Assembly: GCA_026387135.1 (NCBI GenBank)
Contig: JAPLMH010000076.1
Span: forward strand, 1 to 10,587
Reading direction: 5' to 3'
DNA: 10,587 bases
Source: Candidatus Omnitrophota bacterium
GTDB lineage: Bacteria > Omnitrophota > Gorgyraeia > 2-01-FULL-45-10
Positions 7,348-10,587 of the stretch are shown here, one piece after another; the stretch's first letter is position 1; each line of letters starts with the position of its first letter. The notes under the pieces were generated by a model. The model made no database searches. It was not told the DNA's origin and saw only the letters and a program-made list of their open reading frames with translations. The position numbers were made by a program, and so were the translations under genes.

Positions 7348-7971
7348 ATGAAGAAACGTTTTCTGACGATGTCCATAGTGCTCCTGGCGTCATTCAATTA
7401 TATGCTGCTTCCGGCGGAGTATATAAACGGCGTGAAGACCTCACTCGAGATGAACGATGCCATACCGGATCAATACGCAAATCTATCCGCGCCGCAAAGT
7501 TGGAACACATTCAAGAGCGCCTACTTCACCGTGTACTATCTTCCGCAGGATGACCTTAAATCCATAGAACGAAAGCTGAGGACTAGGACCCTGCCTTCTT
7601 TCGGAAGGAATACATATCCGGATAATGTGAGAAGCTCAGCCGAGAAGATAGCCTACAGGCTTGATATGCTCTTTATCAGGACGAGAGAGCTCCTGGATAC
7701 GTACCCGGATGTCCATGTCAACCTCAGGATCTTTAAGACCCGGCAGGAGCTGGGTGATGAATACTATAAGATCTATAAGAGAGGTAAAGATATGGCGTCT
7801 TTTTATGTGAATAAGGATAAGACTATATACGTCTGCGAATCCGACCTGACGGATTCTTTGATAGTGCAGGAGATGGCGCGGGTCATCGTGGACCAGGATA
7901 TAGGAGTCATACTTCCGGCGGGTATAAAGAACCTATTCTCCTCATATGTTAATTCTCATTTAGATGAATGA
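7348..7971 (+). CDS. Secreted protein resembling a zinc-ligand-less MA-clan peptidase
   Basis: A signal peptide is visible (MKKR, a hydrophobic run to about residue 21, then LPAEY), so the 207-residue protein is exported. The mature part (about 51-207) follows the layout of gluzincin-type peptidase domains (peptidase MA-like): an early WNTFKSAYFTVYY strand, an alpha-helical middle, and then DSLIVQEMARVIVD (169-182) and LPAGIKNLFSSYV (189-201). In active relatives the helix reads HExxH and the later part reads PxWxxEG. Here these are QEMAR (174-178) and PAGIKNLF, so both zinc histidines and the third Glu ligand are absent while E175 remains. I infer a non-catalytic, possibly binding or regulatory, relative. 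The domain assignment rests on motif layout only. The gene starts four bases after the HAMP gene, with a weak ribosome-binding site. Confidence 0.6.
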   Translation: MKKRFLTMSIVLLASFNYMLLPAEYINGVKTSLEMNDAIPDQYANLSAPQSWNTFKSAYFTVYYLPQDDLKSIERKLRTRTLPSFGRNTYPDNVRSSAEKIAYRLDMLFIRTRELLDTYPDVHVNLRIFKTRQELGDEYYKIYKRGKDMASFYVNKDKTIYVCESDLTDSLIVQEMARVIVDQDIGVILPAGIKNLFSSYVNSHLDE

Positions 7972-7991
7972 GATAATAGAGGAGAGGCCGT

Positions 7992-8243
7992 CTATTTGCC
8001 GGTCAGGTCCCACCTGGCGGACTCTTCCGTTATGATGAGATCGGCGTCTGCTTTCGGCACTTCATCATGCGCCAACTCACCCTCGATCACTCCGTTAAAA
8101 AGGGCCCACACGATAGCCTGTGAATAACTCCTCTTATTGATGAGCCTCTTTACGTATCTTACCAGCTCTTTCTTGTGGAGCCTCACCAGGAATCTCTGCC
8201 TGGGGTTTGCCGCTATGTCGACCAATAGCCTCACATCAATCAC
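7992..8243 (-). CDS. Small hypothetical protein divergent from the XRE regulator
   Basis: This 83-residue minus-strand frame is the only coherent reading of 7992-8243. Its codon choice (AGG Arg, ATA Ile, CTG/CTC Leu) matches the neighbouring genes, and a near-consensus promoter lies just upstream. I recognise no family. The first half is basic and probably helical (RQRFLVRLHKKELVRYVKRLINKR, in part), and the second half is acidic (EGELAHDEVPKADADLIITEE, in part) with two tryptophans. There is no signal peptide or membrane segment, so it is probably cytosolic. The start is uncertain: GTG at 8243 has AGAGAGAAG directly upstream, but GTG at 8234 would have AAGGTG at a good distance. It runs convergent to the peptidase-like gene with a 20-base gap. 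Its control region is shared with the XRE-receiver gene, which suggests a regulatory link. Confidence 0.65.
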   Translation of the reverse strand: MIDVRLLVDIAANPRQRFLVRLHKKELVRYVKRLINKRSYSQAIVWALFNGVIEGELAHDEVPKADADLIITEESARWDLTGK

Positions 8244-8258
8244 CTTCTCTCTATAAAG

Positions 8259-8286
8259 AGTATATCACAAAATGTGATAATGTCAA
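8259..8286 (-). promoter_or_regulatory. Sigma70-type promoter of the minus-strand small gene
   Basis: Read on the minus strand, a consensus -35 TTGACA (8286-8281) is followed by a 16-bp spacer and -10 TATACT (8264-8259). Transcription would start near 8252, leaving a leader of about nine bases before the GTG at 8243. A 17-bp palindrome fills the spacer and reaches into the -10 box, so a protein bound there should block RNA polymerase. Confidence 0.75.
8263..8279. promoter_or_regulatory. Operator palindrome TATCACA-N3-TGTGATA
   Basis: Perfect 7-bp arms, TATCACA (8263-8269) and TGTGATA (8273-8279), surround three A residues. The site sits in the spacer and -10 of the minus-strand promoter. The half-site TGTGATA occurs again at 8323-8329, at the same place relative to the -10 of the plus-strand promoter. 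The natural candidate ligand is the XRE-type regulator encoded at 8340, whose family binds short inverted repeats and often represses its own gene. Confidence 0.7.
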
Positions 8287-8305
8287 GGGTCAATCACTTT
8301 GCGTG

Positions 8306-8333
8306 TTGATTTTTCATCATAGTGTGATATACT
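8306..8333 (+). promoter_or_regulatory. Promoter of the XRE-receiver gene giving a leaderless mRNA
   Basis: TTGATT (8306-8311), a 16-bp spacer and TATACT (8328-8333) form a sigma70-like promoter. The usual start point, about seven bases past the -10, falls on or beside the A of the ATG at 8340. No Shine-Dalgarno precedes that ATG. The sequence TGTGATATACTC (8323-8334) is identical to the matching stretch of the minus-strand promoter, so the two promoters share an operator half-site overlapping the -10. The left half here (TTCATCA) is degenerate, implying weaker binding. Confidence 0.7.
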
Positions 8334-8339
8334 CATTAG

Positions 8340-9056
8340 ATGAATTTCGGCGACAGCATAAAGAAGATACGCGAAGAGAAGGGGTTCTCGCAGGAAGAGC
8401 TTGCCAAGAAGCTCGACGTCGCTCAATCCACCGTAGGGATGTGGGAATCTGGAAAGCGCACCCCAAAACTCGATGAGCTTAACAGGCTCGCCAGGGTCCT
8501 AAAAATAACAGTCAACCGCCTCATCGGACAATCTAAAGAACGCAAAGTGGAGCTTATCAGCAACGAGATCTATGTCGACGGCGAGAAGGTGAGCGACCTC
8601 GACGCCACGGACGTGGACGGCGTGGTGGAGTACATCAATGCCGTCAAGAAGAAGAAGGGCGTGATCCCGCAGACCCCGCCGCCGAAGATGAGCCCCCAGG
8701 CCAAGAAGATCCTCATCATAGATGACGAACAGGAGATATGCGAGATGCTCTATACGTTCCTCGTCCCGCATAATTATAAGGTGTTTTTAGCCTTCAACGG
8801 ACAGATGGGTCTCGAATACTTCGAGGAGATCAGGCCCGATATAGTGCTATTGGACCTCAAGATGCCGGATATAGACGGCCTGGAGGTATTGAAGATAATA
8901 CGCAAAGTGAGCAAGGTCCCCGTGATAATCATTACTGGCAACCCGCAGGATGTCTCTGATATACACTTGGCGGACCTGGACATAGAGGGCTTTATAGAGA
9001 AACCGATAAGCCTGCAGGCCGTATTGAATTCATTAAAATACCTTATAGGTGAATGA
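8340..9056 (+). CDS. HTH_XRE-receiver fusion transcriptional regulator
   Basis: The 238-residue protein joins an N-terminal Cro/C1-type helix-turn-helix (about 4-60; SQEELAKKLDVAQSTVGMWE at 17-36, KRTPKLDELNRLARVL at 39-54) to a C-terminal response-regulator receiver (about 122-238). All receiver residues are present: acidic pair D128/D129, phosphorylation site D172 in LDLKMPDIDG, T199 and K221 followed by Pro. A linker at 64-120 contains a short strand-like NEIYVDGEKV and a Pro-rich hinge (IPQTPPPKMSP). Most response regulators have the receiver first, so the order is reversed. I infer a DNA-binding switch whose dimerisation or affinity changes on phosphorylation. No histidine kinase is visible nearby. 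The ATG at 8340 sits at the predicted transcription start, and upstream operator half-sites suggest autoregulation. Confidence 0.9.
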   Translation: MNFGDSIKKIREEKGFSQEELAKKLDVAQSTVGMWESGKRTPKLDELNRLARVLKITVNRLIGQSKERKVELISNEIYVDGEKVSDLDATDVDGVVEYINAVKKKKGVIPQTPPPKMSPQAKKILIIDDEQEICEMLYTFLVPHNYKVFLAFNGQMGLEYFEEIRPDIVLLDLKMPDIDGLEVLKIIRKVSKVPVIIITGNPQDVSDIHLADLDIEGFIEKPISLQAVLNSLKYLIGE

Positions 9057-9067
9057 GGGGTAGCTAT

Positions 9068-9448
9068 ATGAAAGAGAGAAGGAAGTACGTCAGGGTAAAG
9101 AAGTATTTTGCGGTAAATATAGTGGCTTGCGACTCAGACGGCAAGCATATGCGCTTTGATAAGATCAGGGTGAACCCTAAATATTGCGATGAGTCGGGGC
9201 TCGATTTTACTCCTGAAGGCATAAAGATAATGTGCTCCAAGCCTCTGCCCGAAGAATCAAAGATACAGATGAAGATGCTCATACCCGATGAGAACGACCT
9301 GAACCTCATCCGGGCCAACGGCACCATAAAATGGTTTAAGCAAGTCAAGGGCAAATACAAAAAATACTTCATAATCGGCGTTCATTTCAGGGACCTGGTG
9401 CAGGACGACAAAGAGAAACTGGTCCGCCTCTGGAAAAAATACAAGTAG
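9068..9448 (+). CDS. PilZ domain protein
   Basis: The 126-residue single-domain protein starts MKERRKYVRV, giving the RxxxR c-di-GMP-binding motif (R5 and R9). The second PilZ motif, usually D/NxSxxG, appears as DFTPEG (46-51), with Thr for Ser. The fold ends with IGVHFRDL (103-110) and a basic C-terminal helix, both common in the family. PilZ proteins bind cyclic di-GMP and change partner activity in motility, adhesion or exopolysaccharide export. The Thr substitution may be tolerated, so binding is likely but not certain. I chose the ATG at 9068 because GAGGGG (9055-9060) lies seven bases upstream. The in-frame ATG at 9053 overlaps the regulator's stop and lacks a site. It lies 11 bases after the XRE-receiver gene, so the two are probably co-transcribed. 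Confidence 0.82.
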   Translation: MKERRKYVRVKKYFAVNIVACDSDGKHMRFDKIRVNPKYCDESGLDFTPEGIKIMCSKPLPEESKIQMKMLIPDENDLNLIRANGTIKWFKQVKGKYKKYFIIGVHFRDLVQDDKEKLVRLWKKYK

Positions 9449-9458
9449 AGAGGACCGT

Positions 9459-10112
9459 TTGGTAGCGTTAGGCGCATCTTTTATCTTCGTACTTTTGGCC
9501 GAGATGGGGGATAAGACCCAGCTCCTGGCTATGGCCTTCGCCGCGAAGTACAAAGCATATCAAGTCCTCCTCGCAGTATTCATCGCAACTCTCCTTAATC
9601 ACTCTCTTGCTGTAGTGGCCGGCCGTGCCCTGACTACTATAATGCCTTTAGAAGTGATATCTTTTGTCGCGGCCCTGTCCTTTGTAGGGTTCGGCTTATG
9701 GACGATCCGCGGCGATAAGCTGGACGGCGAGGATAAGGCGGCTTCAAAATTCGGCCCCGTGCTTACAGTATCAATAGCGTTCTTTCTTGCCGAGATGGGG
9801 GACAAGACACAGCTCGCCACAATAAGCCTTGCTGTTGAATACAGTAGTATCTTAAATGTCCTCATGGGCACGACCCTCGGGATGGTGGTGGCGGACGCTA
9901 TAGGCATAATATTAGGGATAGTGATGAGGAAGCATATTCCTGAGAAGTCGATAAAATGGTTCTCAGCTACTATATTTGTGCTATTCGGATTGACCGGGAT
10001 ATACAAAGCCATCTCTCTCAAAATAGACCCCATATATGTCTGGGTCATCATATCGTGCGTCGGAGCATTCGCCGTCGCCGCAGCGCACCGCATTACCAAA
10101 TTAAACAAATGA
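9459..10112 (+). CDS. GDT1/TMEM165 (UPF0016) family cation transporter
   Basis: The 217-residue membrane protein has two homologous halves, each with the family signature EMGDKT (residues 15-20 and 112-117) in a hydrophobic helix, followed by QL. About six membrane helices are visible (roughly 3-28, 36-57, 64-82, 101-123, 131-156, 168-185), with one more at the C-terminus. Family members exchange Mn2+ or Ca2+ for protons across the membrane, as in bacterial MneA/Mnx-type Mn2+ exporters. Manganese export is the likeliest role, inferred from family knowledge. The start is a TTG at 9459: GAGAGGA at 9448-9454 lies four bases upstream, and no ATG or GTG fits the conserved N-terminus. It lies 10 bases after the PilZ gene, and its stop overlaps the miaB start (ATGA). 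Confidence 0.88.
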   Translation: MVALGASFIFVLLAEMGDKTQLLAMAFAAKYKAYQVLLAVFIATLLNHSLAVVAGRALTTIMPLEVISFVAALSFVGFGLWTIRGDKLDGEDKAASKFGPVLTVSIAFFLAEMGDKTQLATISLAVEYSSILNVLMGTTLGMVVADAIGIILGIVMRKHIPEKSIKWFSATIFVLFGLTGIYKAISLKIDPIYVWVIISCVGAFAVAAAHRITKLNK

Positions 10113-10453
10113 TAAAAAAGAAAGTATTTGTGAAGACTTTTGGCTGTCAGATGAGCTTTCGCGATTCGGAGTTTGTCGCGGGGCAACTTCTTGAGAGCGG
10201 GTTTGTACTCGCGGACTCGATCGACGGCGCTGATATAATAATATTCAACTCCTGTTCTGTGAGAAAACACGCCGAGGACAGGCTCATAAGCAATATCTCG
10301 GATCTGAAGCTATTAAAGAAGAAGAGGCCAGGACTTATCATAGGTCTCATGGGCTGTACCGCCCAGAGCTATAAGAGTAAGATCCTGGATAGAGTGCCCA
10401 TACTCGATTTTTCATGCGGCCCGGGAATGAAAGCGATATCCCTGATATCATAA
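10109..10453 (+). CDS. miaB: tRNA methylthiotransferase MiaB, N-terminal part up to a frameshift
   Basis: MiaB adds a methylthio group at C2 of i6A37 in tRNAs reading U-starting codons. The visible 114 residues are the N-terminal UPF0004 domain, with all three cluster cysteines: KTFGCQMSFRDSE (C13), FNSCSVRKHAED (C49) and LMGCTAQ (C83). After GPG (104-106) the frame gives eight unrelated residues and stops at 10451-10453. The expected continuation lies in the -1 frame, starting at 10426, so the gene is either damaged, misassembled or frameshifted during translation. The CQM and DSE pattern favours MiaB over RimO or MtaB. The start shares ATGA with the transporter's stop and has no clear Shine-Dalgarno, so it depends on translational coupling. 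Confidence 0.82.
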   Translation: MIKKKVFVKTFGCQMSFRDSEFVAGQLLESGFVLADSIDGADIIIFNSCSVRKHAEDRLISNISDLKLLKKKRPGLIIGLMGCTAQSYKSKILDRVPILDFSCGPGMKAISLIS

Positions 10454-10461
10454 AAGATATC
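10420..10461 (+). other. miaB frameshift point with slippery-type heptamer and GATATC repeats
   Basis: C CCG GGA (10420-10426) is in the X XXY YYZ register for the zero frame, at the point where the reading frame must move back by one. Three GATATC palindromes follow at 10435-10440, 10444-10449 and 10456-10461. The first two could form a 6-bp hairpin with a CCT loop, beginning eight bases after the heptamer. The heptamer is GC-type and not a known efficient bacterial site, so a simple one-base deletion or assembly error is at least as likely. Confidence 0.35.
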
Positions 10462-10587
10462 CTGGAGCATAAGGGCACGATAGTCGCTACAGATAAGATA
10501 GATAAGAAGAGGCCCGAGCTATTTCCCGCCCACAGAGAAGATAAGTATAAAGCATATGTTTCGATAGGTGAGGGCTGTAATAACTTC
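10426..10587 (+). pseudogene. miaB: Continuation of miaB in the -1 frame, cut by the window edge
   Basis: Reading from 10426 one base back from the upstream frame gives NESDIPDIIKDIL and, further on, RPELFPAHREDKYKAYVSIG, then EGCNNF at the window end. That is the MiaB linker followed by the start of the radical SAM cluster motif, where the family reads EGCN and then CxxC. It is open to the right edge. Joining this to the upstream part by a single re-read base restores an uninterrupted MiaB. The radical SAM core and TRAM domain lie beyond the window. Confidence 0.75.

Noticed and set aside
7975..7996. Inverted repeat AATAGA-N10-TCTATT between convergent genes, as a terminator
   Set aside because: The stem is only six AT-rich base pairs, the loop is long and no T-tract follows on either strand.
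8236..8297. TCAATCAC repeated at 8236-8243 and 8290-8297
   Set aside because: One copy covers the minus-gene start codon. Eight bases repeated twice in an AT-rich control region is not convincing as an additional operator.
9956..10108. Upstream extension of the miaB frame to 9956
   Set aside because: The extra 51 residues overlap the transporter gene and are not MiaB-like. Homology begins right after the ATG at 10109.
10230..10245. TATAAT-like AT-rich stretch as an internal promoter
   Set aside because: It encodes the conserved ADIIIFNSC segment of MiaB using this genome's common ATA codons, and no gene starts downstream of it.
9599..10270. 223-residue minus-strand open frame
   Set aside because: It lies opposite the GDT1-family gene and the miaB start, both with clear motifs. 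It has no recognisable family features and is a shadow frame.

Overview
The window is a gene-dense stretch of bacterial chromosome with mid-range GC content judged by eye. ATA (Ile) and AGA/AGG (Arg) codons are common in every gene, so nothing stands out as recently acquired. A lipoprotein, a SurA-like periplasmic protein and a PilZ protein point to a diderm bacterium. The gene style resembles uncultivated lineages such as Omnitrophota, but that is an impression from memory and not a result. No stretch over 300 bases lacks a gene, and I see no tRNA, rRNA, IS element or CRISPR array.

Layout. (1) Positions 1-7971, all plus strand and tightly packed: the tail of an LhgO-like FAD oxidoreductase, a NicO/RcnA-like membrane protein, an RluA-family pseudouridine synthase with its own extended -10 promoter, a PurF-like phosphoribosyltransferase with Ser in place of the catalytic Cys, two tandem HI0933/YhiN-family flavoproteins, Maf, a SurA-like lipoprotein with a shortened parvulin region, a HAMP membrane protein with no output domain, and a secreted protein that looks like a zinc peptidase stripped of its zinc ligands. 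(2) Positions 7992-8340: a small unknown minus-strand gene and a divergent promoter region. Both promoters there have 16-bp spacers, end in the same 12-mer, and carry TGTGATA operator half-sites. (3) Positions 8340-10587, plus strand: an HTH_XRE protein fused to a C-terminal receiver domain and apparently translated from a leaderless mRNA, a PilZ protein, a GDT1/UPF0016 cation transporter, and miaB, which is interrupted by a -1 frameshift and then cut by the window edge.

How the genes may work together. The first block mixes housekeeping (RluA, Maf, flavoproteins) with an envelope trio (lipoprotein chaperone, HAMP protein, dead-peptidase-like protein). The second block is headed by a regulator that probably controls itself and the divergent small gene through the shared operator. 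PilZ, the transporter and miaB follow with ATGA junctions or short gaps, suggesting co-transcription. The points most worth a second look are the Cys-less PurF, the dead metallopeptidase, the twin promoters with the leaderless XRE-receiver gene, the palindromic insert in RluA and the miaB frameshift, which coincides with a slippery-type heptamer.
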